Source of the DNA: Porphyra umbilicalis
Taxonomy: Eukaryota; Rhodophyta; Bangiophyceae; Bangiales; Bangiaceae
Length of the DNA stretch: 64,000 nucleotides
Assembly: GCA_002049455.2 (NCBI GenBank)
Contig: KV918772.1
Span: 1-64,000, forward strand
Reading direction: 5' to 3'
Part shown: positions 30,492 to 42,517 of the stretch, in pieces
Numbering within the stretch: position 1 is the first letter of the stretch
Layout: every line of letters begins with the position of its first letter
Position numbers and translations under genes: made by a program
The notes under the pieces: generated by a model
Seen by the model: only the letters and a program-made list of their open reading frames with translations
Database searches by the model: none
Told to the model about the DNA's origin: nothing

Positions 30492-32364
30492 ATGGAGGGG
30501 CGCGATGCCTCCGAACCACTCAGGCCCATGCCTGGCGAAATGTCTCGCAACCAACGTCGCCAAGTGGCACGGGCCCGACGGCAGGCGGAGGCCATGACCG
30601 CCAAAGCAGCCCGTGCGGCTGAACAAGCCGCGCGAGCCGTTGAGGCCGCGGAAGCGGCCGAGCGCGGGGCCGTGGCACCGGCCCGACGGGCCGAGATTGT
30701 TCCCCCGCCGGCCCCCACGATTCCGCTCGGTATCGGCCGCGGAAGCGCTGGCCGGGGCGGTCGTGGCCGTGGACGTGGCCACGGCAGTGCCAGGGGACTT
30801 GGCGGTAGCGAGCACCCGCCGGCTAGAAATTTCGGGCCGTCCCTGCGGTAAGGACAGGCAGATGGCGGCGGATCGCGGCATGGTGCCTTTCCCAACACTG
30901 CATCCCACTCCGTGTGGGGGCGCCAGCCCCCGCGCGCGATGAGGGGACGAGATCGGCTCGGGGTCCGGGGACCGACAGTCAAGTGCACTCGCGCTCGGCC
31001 AGATGGGGCGCCATCTGGCTGTGACGGGTCCCTGCCGGCGTCGGATGCCATCTCCGTTGTCAACGACGCACGACAGGTATTGGCTGGTCGATCGGGTGGG
31101 CTGACAGCTTCGCAGCGGCGGGTGCTCCTGTCCGCCCTGGAACTGGCTGGGCAGGATTTTCTTCCGAGCCTCGTCCGGCTGCAAGTGCTGAGACAGTGTG
31201 GCGGGGGGTGTGGCGACGTGGAGGCAATTGATTCGCTGTTGGGTTCCGCTGTAAGGATTTTGCAAGTCGACCGCGGCGGTGTGCCCGACTCGGCCGATAC
31301 TGCGCCCTCCGGGTTTCTCGTCTCGAAAGCACTGGCCTCCCACGGATGCAAGGGCCACTGTCGCGCGGCTGCGCACCGAGTTTCACCTCCAGCCCGCCTC
31401 CCGAGTTCTTCTCCTCCACCGGCGGCACCCCCGTCCATCCCGCCCCTCCAGACGTCTGGCCACACCGCGGTAGAGGTGAGCGCTCTCAGGCGTCCGCCTC
31501 GGCGCCCGGTGCGCCCTGCCCCACAGCGGTTTTGTGGCACGGGCAGTCGCGATGGCGACCCCATATCGACCGCCACCGTCACGACCGTTGCGCCACCGTC
31601 GCCTCGTGGCGTGCAATCTATGCCATCCACCGCTCGCGCAGGTGCCTGCCGGCAAGCGCCCTCCGTGCCCGTCGGTCCGGTGCTACCACGTTGTATTTTT
31701 CCCATCCGCGCTGAGCGGCAGCGCGAGCTGGACGTTGAGTGATGGCAATGACATGTCGACCCACATGGTGGACGGATTGCTGCTGTGGCTCCTCTACTGG
31801 GCCAAGAGCGGCGGGGTTAACGGGGGCCTGCGCATTCTTTCGGCTCTCGATGCCCAGGACACCAAGGACGCGTCGATTGACGACGACCTGTTTGTCAACA
31901 GGGCCGCTAATGTCCTGCTCGACCGCCTCCTGTTCAGCGGCGGGGCGGTCCTGATACCAGTTTACAGTTGTCGGGGGTGGTCGGGTGTGGTTGTGAGAGA
32001 CTTGCACAAGGTCGTGCCCTCCGTTGCCCAGGCCGTCCTTGATGGCGACGCTCAACCCGTTGCCGGCGCTTTTGTGATCCTCATCAACAAGCAAGCAGGG
32101 AACGGGGGTTCGGAGGTGGACTTTGATATTGTGAATGGCCTCTTCCACTCTTTGACTGCAGACATCTGTCAGACGCGTCCCCGCCACATGGACACCGTTG
32201 GCGTGAAAATTCGTGTTAACGGCTGCCTGCGGACACAGTTGCCCGTGCGTCGGATGACGACCCCTGACGGGGAGCTCGCGGAGACGGCAGACCACCTTCT
32301 GGAGTACTTTGCGTTGCTCTCGTCCGCCGAGGCCGAAAGCAGCAGATTGTTATTTGCGCACTGA
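30492..32364 (+). CDS. hypothetical gene, probably with an intron and a frame change
   Basis: Three coding-looking blocks follow each other. The first (ATG 30492) has an Ala/Arg/Glu helical stretch (RRQVARARRQAEAMTAKAARAAEQAARAVEAAEAAE) and an RGRGRG tail. It stops at a TAA inside GTAAGG at 30848, a good donor site. A possible acceptor AG at 30942-30943 would restore the frame, giving a 96-bp intron. The second block runs to a TGA at 31740-31742 and includes LTASQRRVLLSALELAGQDFLPSLVRL. The third is in the +1 frame and ends at 32364. It is strongly protein-like (MVDGLLLWLLYWAKSGG, FVNRAANVLLDRLLFSGGAVLIPVY, GAFVILINKQAG). I recognise no family. The frame change near 31740 could be a second intron or a mutation. 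The long minus-strand frame here is a shadow. Confidence 0.5.
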
Positions 32365-32479
32365 CAATGGACTGCAGAGGAGGAAAGCCCATGCCCCTCC
32401 GCGGTTACGAGGCCTCGTCCGTCGCATCGTCGAAGCGCATCCACCGGAAGGCAAGGTCTAGAATGAGCAGGAGCCGGGG

Positions 32480-34217
32480 GAAGAGCTATTGAACGGTCGC
32501 GACGTGTCTGAGGAGGAGGTCGCTGACAGTGGCGATGGCATTCGTGACTTGACAGACGACAACGAAGCTGGCGGAGACGGCAGCCTACGCAATGGCGGTC
32601 GCGATGGCGGTTTTGTCGTGGACAACCGACCACACGGCGGTGGCCAACGACGGGGACGCGGCGGAGGGCGTGTTGGTGGCGGCGGGGGACACGTGGGCAC
32701 CAACGACGACGCCGCCGGCGATGTCGTTGCCGACGACGGACGTCATGGCGGCGGCCGCCGACACAGACGCTTGAGAGGGCACATTGGTGTTGACGGGGGA
32801 CTCATTTATGGAAGCGACGCCGGTGACGCAGGTGGCTACGCACGCGGTATCGGTGCAAGCGCCAACGACGACGCCGCCGACGACGTCGTTGTGGACGAAC
32901 GACGACAAGGCGGCGGCCAACGACAGGGACGCGGCGGAGGGCATGTCGGTGTCGACGGGGGACACGTGCACGATAGCCACGCCGGTGACGCCAGTGGGCG
33001 CGCACTAGGCCACGTCGTGGGCGCGATAAAAAGAGCCGCCACCGACGGCGTCGTGAACGTCGGACCGCACGGCGCCCGCCAACGACAATGACGTGGAGGA
33101 TGGCGTGTTGGTCACGACAGAAAACTCGTCGGCGTAGTACCGAACTATAACGCCGCCGCCGAAGTCGTCGCTGACGTCGGACGTCACGGCCGCGGCCAAG
33201 GACACGGACGCGGAGTAGGGCACGTGCGTGTTGACGGGGGACACGTGCACGACAGCCGTGCCGGTGACCCCGATAGCGACGGTGTTGTCGACGACCTACC
33301 ACACGGCGGCGGCCAACAACAGGGACGCGGCGGAGAGCTTGTTGACGTCGACGGGCGACTCGTGCACCCACGCCACGCCGGTGACACCGGTGGCCACACT
33401 CTTGATAATATCGTTGGCGCCAACAACGAAGCCGCCGCCGACGTCATCGCCGACGACCAAACACACGGCGCCGGCAACCAACAGGGACGCGAAGGAGCAC
33501 GTGTCGGTCGCGACGGGGGACTCGTGCGCGCAGCACTCATCGCCGAAGCCGCCGCAGACGTTGTCTTTGACGACAAGCCACGCGGCGTCTGCCAACGCCA
33601 GGGACGCGGCGGAGGGCATGTCGGTGTCGACGGGGGACACGTGCACGCAAGCCACGCCGGTGACGCCAGTGCCGGTGACGCCGGTGGCTACGCACGCGGT
33701 AACGGTGCAGGCGCCAAAAACGCCGCCGCCGCCGACGTCGTCGTGGATGACCGAGGACAGGGCGGCGGCCAACGACAAGTACGCGCCGAATCACGTGTTG
33801 GTGGCGACGGGGGACTTGTGGGCGCCAACGATGACGCCGCAGCCGACGTCGTCGCCCTCGACCGGCATCACGGCCACAACAAACGCGACGGCCGCGGCCA
33901 GCGAGACGGACGCGGCGGAGGGCACATTGCCGGTGACGGGGGACACGCGAGCCACAGCCGCGCCGGTTTCAACGATGGCCACGCACGCGATCACGGCGTT
34001 GAAGCCAACGTTGACGCCACCGTCGACGTTGTCGTCGAATCCGACGACAAGGCGGCGGCAACCGGCAGGGACTCGAAGAAGGGCGTGTTGATGCGGACGG
34101 GGAACACGTGAACCAAAGCCGTGCCCGTGACAATGATGGCCACGCACGTGATGACGTTGTTGGCGCCGACGACAACGCCGCCGCCGACGTCGTCGTCGAC
34201 GACCGCCGAACAGGCGG
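32480..34217. repeat. degenerate GC-rich tandem array, left part
   Basis: The motif GACGGGGGAC(A/T)CGTG recurs at about 32686, 32795, 32957, 33234, 33351, 33514, 33630, 33808, 33938 and 34097. Spacing is uneven, mostly 110-130 or 160-180 bp. Between copies are GCCGCCGACGTCGTC and GCGGAGGGCATGTCGGTGTC blocks. Three frames are open for long distances: two plus frames (TGDTCTxATPVTPVATH and DGGHVHDSHAGDAGG) and a minus frame (HVSPVDTDMPSAASLALAAAVW). A decayed repeat-protein gene is possible, but the coding frame cannot be chosen. The array continues at 42921 beyond the copia-2 insertion. Confidence 0.75.
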
Positions 34218-34837
34218 TGTGAAGTGAGCGGTAGTTGGGTGGATGCGTTGCTTTACTCGAGAGCGGTGTGAGGCGCGAGGCCAGCAGGCTCTTAAACCCT
34301 CCGTGTGCCTCTCTCGCCACTTTCTGCCGGCGCCCCCCCCGCCAGCGCAGTGCCCCCTCCCTTGGAGGGTACATTCGTTCCACAAAAAAACCTAGCACTC
34401 TGGCGGGATCAATAGGGCCCTCGACATCTCACATGTGCCTCTTTTGCGATGCAACGCTCTCGATTTTGGTCAGGCGCTCTCAAAAATCCCTTAAACGTGA
34501 CCAATGCACGATTTCAAGAGACGCCCAGCGGTCCCGGGGGACCCTCTCGTCAGGGACTTGAGATTTCAGAAACAAACTTTCGGGAACAGCCGACGCCGCG
34601 CCCGACTTCGGCATTCGTGGCAGGTCCATTGCCGACATGGCTTCAAAATGTCGCCCGCGTTCTCACGTGGTGGGCGCTATCGCGCAGGCCGGCAATTTGT
34701 TGCCTCAGTAGTTCCCACGGCTCTGCGCCCTCATTGGCACGAGGGTCTAGGAGGCACTGCCCACTTGGTCGATGATCCGGTGGACCAATGAGAAAGCGCC
34801 AGAGCGTCCCTATTGAGAAAGGGCCCTTCAATAGATA

Positions 34838-35242
34838 TTGTTGATCCCCGAATTTTGTCCTGGGGGACAGAGACAGAGACTGACTGTGAATAACAGCATT
34901 CTTTTGGTCGAAAATGACAGTAAAAAGGCATCAAAGCCAATAGAAAGCTCGCATTCGATGCCAGGACCTTGCATCTAGCAGAACTCACTGTTTGTTGCCC
35001 GTTGATCCGATTTTCTTGTTACGGAGCAAGCTGCCCATGCGAGATCTTGAGATTTTCTACTGTCTCCTTGCCAGAAGTGCAGAAAAAAAGAGGAGCTGAT
35101 GTCGATTTCCAGACTGGATGGGCACATGTAAGCAATCAGGCGCACCAAGTCAGTCCCAGGGGCGTATCTGATTGGTGGAGAGAGTCTGTCCGCAAGTCAG
35201 TCTCTGTCCACCAAGACAAAATTCGGGGATCAGCAATACCCC
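34838..35242. repeat. small inverted repeat, possible nested MITE
   Basis: Arms near 34840-34886 and 35192-35240 share a core reading GATCCCCGAATTTTGTC, then C(C/T)(T/G)GG, then GGACAGAGAC, in opposite orientation about 300 bp apart. This could be a separate small element inside the left half of the foldback element. No target duplication was identified. Confidence 0.5.
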
Positions 35243-35355
35243 ACTTGTCCCCGGCTCACGAACTGAGTATAGGCAGGTCACGACTGAGCGGGTTAGTGCC
35301 GTCGGAATCCTTCACGTTTTTCGGGGAAGGCTTCATCCGACGCGGGCTGGTCTGA

Positions 35356-36967
35356 GACACGAGGCAGCACATGACAGCAATGAGCCCTCCATCGCTCTTT
35401 CTGGCCCCCCACATCGTGGAGCCTGGCCCATCCGCCAATCTGGCTGGTCTCACACTGGCGGGCGTGCCAGGGGTCACACGTCCCATTTGAATGTTCAGAG
35501 CGCGGAGGCCGGCCCGTCGGCCAATTTTGGCTGACGGCCGAGTGCGAGGTGGACAGAGACCAGAAGATCTCCTCTTGCGCGCTATTTTTGGCACGATGGC
35601 AAGTCCATTGCGAAATCATTGGAAGTCGCAGCATGTTCTGATCCTGGTCTGATCCCTGAACAGTGGCCCGACGGTCGAGATCATGGGCCCGTTCTCGGTC
35701 GCTCAAAGTTGCATTCGGAAACTTGTGACGAGCCGGGCGCATATGTCGACCGGACGACGGCGTTGCCGATCCGGTCGACGTCGCCACCGCGATCCGTTAC
35801 TCCCCCCCCCCCAACCCGTTCCCCCCCCCCCACGCACCGCCGCCACCGCTGTCCGCGCCCCCCCCCCCCCCCCCAGCCCCCCTCCCCCCCCCACCGCCGC
35901 CATCGCGATCCGTGCCTTCTTTCCCCACCGACGCCGTCGAAGCCGGCGCTAGCGCCGCGGCCCCCCTATTCTTTATGCGCTCGTCACCGCTGTTTCTGCT
36001 CTTGTCTGGTGTCCTCGCTCTTTTGCGCGTGTATTTTTGTCCTCTGGTTTGTTCACGTGGCTGTTCCTATATCGCCTGAAGATGTAAATTACTCTCGCTG
36101 TTGTTTCTTTCTTTGCCACCTCGTCTTGGAGCTTTTTCTATGGGACTCAAAGCGGAGTCCTCGCAACTTAGTGCATCGCATATTTGTCGAAAACGTTCCT
36201 TATGGCCGTTCCAAAATGTACATAACATACTCGCTGAGAGCGAGAGGGGGATGCGCCTCGGACCAGTACGGAGAGGCCACAAACAACAACGCGAGCCAAT
36301 TTATTCCTGAGACAACAATACAGCATACGAGTGGCGAAAGAGAACACCGACAAGGCAGCCACAGCGGTGATCGGCACCAACGGGCGAGGGCGAGGAAGCG
36401 GCGCGGGCTGCGGACCGGGCGACTGCGGCGTGGGGCGGGAGGGGGGGCAGGAGGGGGGGGGGGGGGGGGCGCGGATCGCGGTGGCGGCGGTGCGTGGGGG
36501 GGGGGGAACGGGTTGGGGGGGGGGGGTAACGGATCGCGGTGGCGACGTCGACCGGATCGGCAACGCCGTCGTCCGGTCGACATATGCGCCCGGCTCGTCA
36601 CAAGTTTCCGAATGCAACTTTGAGCGACCGAGAACGGGCCCATGATCTCGACCGTCGGGCCACTGTTCAGGGATCAGACCAGGATCAGAACATGCTGCGA
36701 CTTCCAATGATTTCGCAATGGACTTGTTATCGTGCCAAAAATAGCGCGCAGGAGGAGATCTTCTGGTCTCTGTCCACCTCGCACTCGGCCGTCAGCTAAA
36801 TTGGCTGACGGGCCCGCCTTCGTGTGCAGAAATTCGAACGGGACAAGTGACCTCTGGCATGCCCCCCAATGGGCGACCAGCCAGATTGGCCGAAAAGCCC
36901 AGCTCCACGATGTGGGGGGGCAGAAAGGGCGATGGAGGGCTCATTGCTGTCATGTGCTGCCTCGTGT
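35356..36967. repeat. long inverted repeat of the foldback element
   Basis: The left arm begins GACACGAGGCAGCACATGAC at 35356; the right arm ends with its complement at 36954-36967. Over about 500 bp the arms are highly similar, including the blocks around GATCATGGGCCCGTTCTCGG and CATATGTCGACCGGACGACG. At the inner ends are C runs (about 35801-35890) facing G runs (about 36437-36530). The central 500 bp are unique and non-coding. Confidence 0.85.
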
Positions 36968-37365
36968 GCCTGAGCACCTGGAGACTTTGAGCACAAAAGC
37001 GCCTTTGAGAATTGTTCGTTGACACGTCTCTGGTTATCAGCCACGTTTACCCGAAACGAGGAACATATGGGTGGTACTAATGATCTCGGCTGAGTGCTTG
37101 GTTTTTTGTGGAACGACTGTACATGCTCTCACCACGCCACAAATCGCGACGCCCCTCGATGACACCACGAGAATCTCCCTGAGCTCAGCTCCAAAAGGAG
37201 CTGCCCTTAACATACAAGTACAAGTAATTACAGCGCACACGTACAGCAATGCATGACAATGGCACAGCCGAACAAGCCGATGACCGCATAAGTACTCCCG
37301 GAATTAGCCAGGCAGTCCGCGGTTCCTCCCACTTACCTGCGCGGGCTTGGGGGGCTGCCTCAACA

Positions 37366-38181
37366 CTCCCCCAGCGCCCCGCAGTCCGCGCCATGGACGC
37401 TCCGTCACGGCCACAGCCCGTCCTGACCAGTGCGAGATCTTCCGCCAACATTCGCGGTGGAGAAAAAAAAACGGCCCAGTCGATCTCATCGACTTGGCCG
37501 AAATCGGTTCGACTTGCTGGTAGCAGTAGGCCTACAGCTCCCAGCTAGTCGAGCCGATTTCGGCCAAGTAAAATCGACCTCCGCCGAAATCGCCAAAATC
37601 ACCATGGACGTGAAGCAGACGTCGAGGTGAGTACAGCGCACCCGGGTGCGTCTCGATCGGAGACGATCCGGCGCATCGGCGGCCCGTCAAAGTCTGCTCG
37701 CTGGGAGCAAGAGGCCTACTGCTCCCGGCCAAAATCGGGGCCCACTACTTCCGGCCAAAATCGACCAAATTCGACTTGCGCCAAAATCGATTCGGGCCCG
37801 TCGGGAGCAGTAGGCCTACTACTTCCGGCCAAAATCGACCAAAATCGATCTGCACCAAAATCGACTGGTGCCCGTCGAGAGCACTAGGCCCACTGCTCCC
37901 GGCCAAACGCGACTTGCAAAAAAAATAGACAAGGGCGACCACCGCGAGCCCGCGGCTGCGCCACTGGACGTCCCCAGTGGCGCCGCAGCGCCCCAGGACG
38001 GTCCCAACCGGCCATCCCCCGAGTCTTCGCGCTGCGCAACCGCGCCTTATTGCCGGTTCCACGCAAGTGGACGGTAGCGCAACCGTCCACGGCCGACACC
38101 GGCCCGCAGCAAAGTCGACGGGGGTCGCTGCCGCGAAACCGGGGCTGCGCCACTGGACGCCACCACTGGCGCCATGGCGCC
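37366..38181 (-). repeat. copia-2 3' untranslated region: hairpin plus tandem repeats
   Basis: A stem-loop with 22 of 23 matching bases has arms 37492-37514 and 37547-37569 (core CTTGGCCGAAATCGG). Next to it, about three diverged tandem units share GAGCA(G)TAGGCCTACTGCTCCCGGCCAAAATCG, near 37704, 37806 and 37878. The position, between the pol stop and the 3' LTR, is the same as that of the hairpin repeats in copia-1, but the sequences differ. Confidence 0.8.
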
Positions 38182-41100
38182 TCAGCACTCCCCCAACGGG
38201 GGGTCGCCAAGCTTGGCGCCCTGCGCAACCGCGCCCAGGTCTTCATACACCCCTACGGCAGCCCGGAAAGCCGTGAACGCCGGCGACGGCAGCGGCTTGA
38301 TGAGCCTGTCCGCCGGCATGTCGGCGCTCGGGAGGAAGTAGAAGGCCACATCCCCGCGCGCCTGGTAGTCGCGAACCATGTGGAAGGCGACGTCGACATG
38401 CTTGGTCCGCCCCGTCGCCTCGGGGTTGTTGACCAGCGCCAGGCAGGACACGTTGTCCTCCCCCATCGCCACGGCTCCACCGTCGACGCGCAGAGCCGAC
38501 AGCAGCTTAAGTAGCCACTGCGCCTCCTTGTTCGCCATTGCGGCGGCCACGTACTCGGCCTCGGCCGTCGAGGTGGCCACGGTCGACTGGCGCTTACTTG
38601 CCCACGCAATGGCCCCGCCATTGCACGTGAAGACGAAACCGGTTGTCGACCGACGACCGTCGATGTCGCCGGCCCAGTTGGCGTCGACAAACCCTTGCAG
38701 CGGCTCGCTGCCGCAGTAGACCACACCCAGGCGAGTCGTCTCGCGCAGGAAGCGCAGAATTCCTTTGGCCGCGCGCATGTGGTTCTCCTCAGGGCAGGAC
38801 ATGAAGCGCGACAGCACCCGCACGGCAAAGGCAATGTCTGGCCTCGTCGTGGTAGACAGGTAGAGGAGGGAGCCGACCAAGTCGGCGTAACGGTTGCCCT
38901 CTGGCAGCAGGCCCTCTCGTGTCTTGGTCAGCTTGACCCCCGACGCCATCGGCGTCTTGTTTGGCGTCGCCTTGTCCATCCCGAACGCCTCCAGCAGCGT
39001 CGCGGTGTGCCCCGGGTCGCTCAACGTCAGAGTCTTGGCCGCCCGGTTGCGCATGACCTTCATGCCGATAAAGTCCTTGACCTCCCTCATGTCGCGCACC
39101 TTAAACTTGGCAGACACGGAGCGCTTGACGGCCTCGACCCCAGCCAGCTTCTCGCCTGCCACTATAAGGTCGTCGACGTACACGAGGATGAAGATGCACC
39201 CGTGCACGGGGTGGTCCCACTCATAGAGGCACTGGTCCACCTTGGACCGGACCGCCGCCATCTCTTTGAGCTCCTTGTCGATCTTAATGCCCCACAGCCG
39301 CCCCGCCTGCTTTGCCCCGTAGAGCGCCTGGTTAAGCCGACACATCTCCTCCAGCCGCTCTGGTTCGACACCGTCGGGCAGTTTGATGTACATCTCCTCG
39401 TCCATCTTGACGTTGAAGAAGGCTGTATTGACGTCGACATGGTGAATCTCCCAGCCCATGGCTGCCGACACAGCAAAGAGAGCACGTGTCCTGGCCGCGT
39501 TGGGTACCGGAGCCCACGTCTCGTCAAAGTCTTGTCCGGGCACCTGGTTGAACCCTTTGGCCACGAGTCGAGCCTTGTAGCGAGTGAGTTTTCCCGCCGC
39601 GTCATTCTTGATGTCGAACACGAATCGCGTCTTTATGGCCTTGTGATTCTTGTTGTTCCCCTTTGTCTTGGACCAGGTGCCAAGGTGCTTGAGTGCCGCC
39701 ACCTCCTCCTCAATAACCTGCTTCCACAGCGGCAAGTCAGGACGAGTGCGCGCCTCCTTCTAGTTTGCAGGCGGCTTTTGCAAGTCCCAGCCCGCCTCAG
39801 CCGCGGAAGCGTTACCGCTTGCCAAGTACGCCTTGGGTTCCTGCTCCCACCATGTTACCTTGGGAGCTGGCTTGCGCTTTGAGCGACGAGGCCCCGGTGT
39901 GACGCTGTCACTGGCAGCAGGTGCTTGAGCAGCTGCGGGTGTCAAGCCAACGACGCCGTCCTCGTCCTCCTCCTGGCTATCGCCAGCAAAGGAAGGAGGA
40001 CCGACTTCGTTGTCGCTGTCAGAGGTGTCGTCGGGGGAGAACTCGTCCTGTCGCCCGCCTTCTGCGCCGAGCATGTCCATTGCCCCTTCCGTGGCGCCAT
40101 TCGTGTCGCCGTCATATTCCGCAGTCAGCCGGGGACCAGCGCTTGACCAGACTGCTGACGTCTCGACCTTCGACGGGTTCTCCTCCATCAGCACGTCCCG
40201 ACGCTCGAAGACTTCGTTTGTTTCGTCCTCAAGGATGCGGTTGGCCTGGTCACCGACAGTGTAGCCGACAAAGCGGCCGACGTCTGTCCTCGGCTCCTGC
40301 ATGTGCTGCTGCTTTTTCGGCTTGAGAGCCGATGCCCGACTCTCCCAAACGCGGAATCCCGCGAAGTTGGGGCGTCGACCCGTTAGCGCCTCGAGCAGCA
40401 TCACATCGAGCCCCGCCTTGGGAGATCGTTTGAGCACATGAACGACGGGGGCCAACGCTGCGGCCCACAGCTCTTCCTCCGCACCGGCGTCAAGCAGGGC
40501 AGCACGCAAGCGCTTCATCAGCGTGCGGTTCACCCGCTACGCCTTGCCGTTCTGCTGCGACTTGTACGGCGCCGTCATCTCAAACGTGATGCCCTTATCC
40601 TCGTACCACGTCTTAAGATCGTTCGTGACGTACTTCTTTGCAACGTCGTGACGGACACGCTTCACCTTCACGCCCATCAGCGTCTTGAGCTGCTTGATGC
40701 GCGTCTGGAACACCTTCGGCGCCATCCCCTTTTTCTGCATAGGCGCAGCTGTGATGAGCCCCGTTGAGCCCTCCAGCGCCGTCATAAAGTAGAGGGAGCC
40801 ACCTAGCGACTCAGTGAGTGGGCCATTAATGTCGGTGTGCACCAGGTCGCACTTGGTTGTCGCTGTCGACGAGCGGGGGCTGGGCGACCGAGCCATCTTG
40901 CCGTCCACAAACGGCACGCACACCGTGCCAATGACGCTCTTGGCGTCTGCCACTGACGGCGGCATGCCGTCGACCATTGTGGCCGCCCGCTTGAGGTTCT
41001 GCAACCCCTAGTGGTTGAACCGACGATGCCACAGCTCCACCTCCCCAGCGATGCGCGTCGATGCCGCGCACGCCGAAACCTTGACCAGCGTGACCTTGAG

Positions 41101-42360
41101 CACGTACTGCTCCAGGTTGTTGACCTTGCCGACAACGGACGCCTTGTCGAGCACTTCGCTCGAATGGAGAGCATCCCCGTCGCTGAGGATGTTTCAGGCG
41201 TTTCCGACGAACTCTACCGCAAAACGATTGCGCTCAACTGCTCGAACCGAGAGCAGGTTGCTGGTCAGGTCCGGCATGAGCATGGCCTCCCCGAGCACCA
41301 TGCGCGTCTTGGTTTTGCCCTTGCCAACGTCCATGGAGGCGTGGCCGAGCCCCTTGATGGGTACCGTTTCGCCGTTGGCCAATGTGACCTCGGCCCCGCT
41401 TCCCGCCGTCCGGATGGTGAAGCCCTTATCCCCGGCGGCCATGTGGTTGGTTGCGCCAGAGTCGAGCACCCAGGTTGATAACCCGCGTGTGCTCCCGTGC
41501 GCCTTGCTGCTCCCGGCATTGCCGGTGGAAGCAGTGTAGGCCAGAGCGGCACCCGCGTGGGGCCCGCCGCCGTGGCCGCCTTCACGTCCACCACCGCCGG
41601 GCTTGCCCTTGCCCTTGGCCTCGTCCGCCTTCCTCTTGTGGCAGTCGCGCTGCATGTGTCCCTTCTTGTTGCAGTAGAAGCACACGACCGACTTCTTGTC
41701 AAACGGCTTCTTAGGCGCCGCTGCCGCAAAGGCTTGTGACTGGACACTGCCAGAAGGCTTGGAAGCGCCGACAGAAATGCTGCGCTGCTCGACTTGAAGA
41801 AGCTTAGCCGTCACGTCCGACATGACGAGCTTAGTGTCCTTACTCTCCAACACCGTCCTGAGAATCCCGTAACTTGCCGAGAGCCCTGCCAGGACACGCA
41901 GCGCAAGCGTGTTGTCGGCCACCGGGTTTCCGAGCATGGCGAACTCGTCCCGGAGCATCTTGGCGCGCGACGCAAACTTGATGATGTTCTCGTCGCCGCC
42001 CTTCTTGAGGCTGCTCAGCTCGTCCATGAGCCGCAGCAGCTGCGCGTTGTCTCGCGCCTCGAACATGACCTTGAGCGCGTCCCACGCCTCTTTGGCCGTG
42101 TCCACCGACGTGACCGTGTTGAGATGCACGGGCTTGACCGAGATCTGGATGGTCGCCAGCGCCGCCTCGTTCATGGCGTCCCACGCGTCGACCACCGGGT
42201 CGGACTTCTTGTCGTCCGTCGAAGATGCCGGTCGGTCCGCCACGACCGCCGCCTAGAGCTTCTCCTTCTTGAGCTGCGCACGCTGGTACGCTGCCCACAC
42301 CTTGTAGTCGTCATCTAGCGGCGCAAATCGCGGGCCGCCATAGCGGCCGTGGTCTGCCAT
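38182..42360 (-). pseudogene. gag-pol: copia-2 gag-pol with five stop codons and no frameshift
   Basis: From the ATG at 42360 (MADHGRYGGP) to the TGA at 38184-38182 the region is 4179 bases, exactly the length of copia-1 gag-pol, and one frame is used throughout. Domains as in copia-1 are present: zinc knuckle CFYCNKKGHMQRDC, protease LDSGATNHM, integrase HTDINGP, RT with YVDD, and RNase H with TSTAEAEYVA. Stops lie at 42255-42253, 41196-41194, 41010-41008, 40539-40537 and 39762-39760. Against copia-1 they replace Trp, Cys, Leu, Glu and Glu. The stop at 40539 replaces the third catalytic residue of the integrase. The gene is dead, but indels are strikingly absent. Confidence 0.92.
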
Positions 42361-42500
42361 GTTGTCGACCTCGGCGCCGCACAGTGCCGCATTAACGACG
42401 TAGGGAGCAGAACACGCCCGCCCGACGCCGAAACACACCACGATCCCAGCGACATCGTCTCACCAGCGACCTCAGAGAAGACGACGGTTACCACCAGCGA

Positions 42501-42517
42501 CAGCTGGGCCCATAACC
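42501..42517 (-). other. copia-2 primer binding site
   Basis: On the minus strand GGTTATGGGCCCAGCTG directly follows the 5' LTR. It is the same initiator tRNA-Met anticodon-arm complement as in copia-1. Confidence 0.85.

Larger units (their letters stand above)
34373..37118. mobile_element. non-autonomous foldback-like DNA element, 2746 bp, inside the copia-2 LTR
   Basis: The ends are inverted repeats of about 40 bp: ATTCGTTCCACAAAAAAACC at the left and AGTCGTTCCACAAAAAACCA as the reverse complement of the right end. The 4-bp target duplication GTAC stands at 34369-34372 and 37119-37122, and the intact LTR has a single GTAC there. Large inner arms (35356 to about 35890 and about 36430 to 36967) are inverted copies of each other. 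No transposase-like ORF is present. I cannot assign a superfamily; a 4-bp GTAC duplication is not one of the common diagnostic ones. Confidence 0.8.
34218..37365 (-). repeat. copia-2 3' LTR, interrupted
   Basis: Plus-strand order: 34218-34372 (TGTGAAGTGAGCGG to GGAGGGTAC), then the inserted element, then 37119-37365 (GTACATGCTC to CTCAACA). The two pieces join into one LTR matching 42518-42915. The polypurine tract (CTCCCCCAGC on the plus strand) follows at 37366-37375. Confidence 0.9.

Noticed and set aside
30461..31705. 414-residue minus-strand open frame
   Set aside because: It is Ser/Pro/Arg-rich and lies opposite a plus-strand frame with normal hydrophobic blocks, so it is a shadow of GC-rich coding DNA.
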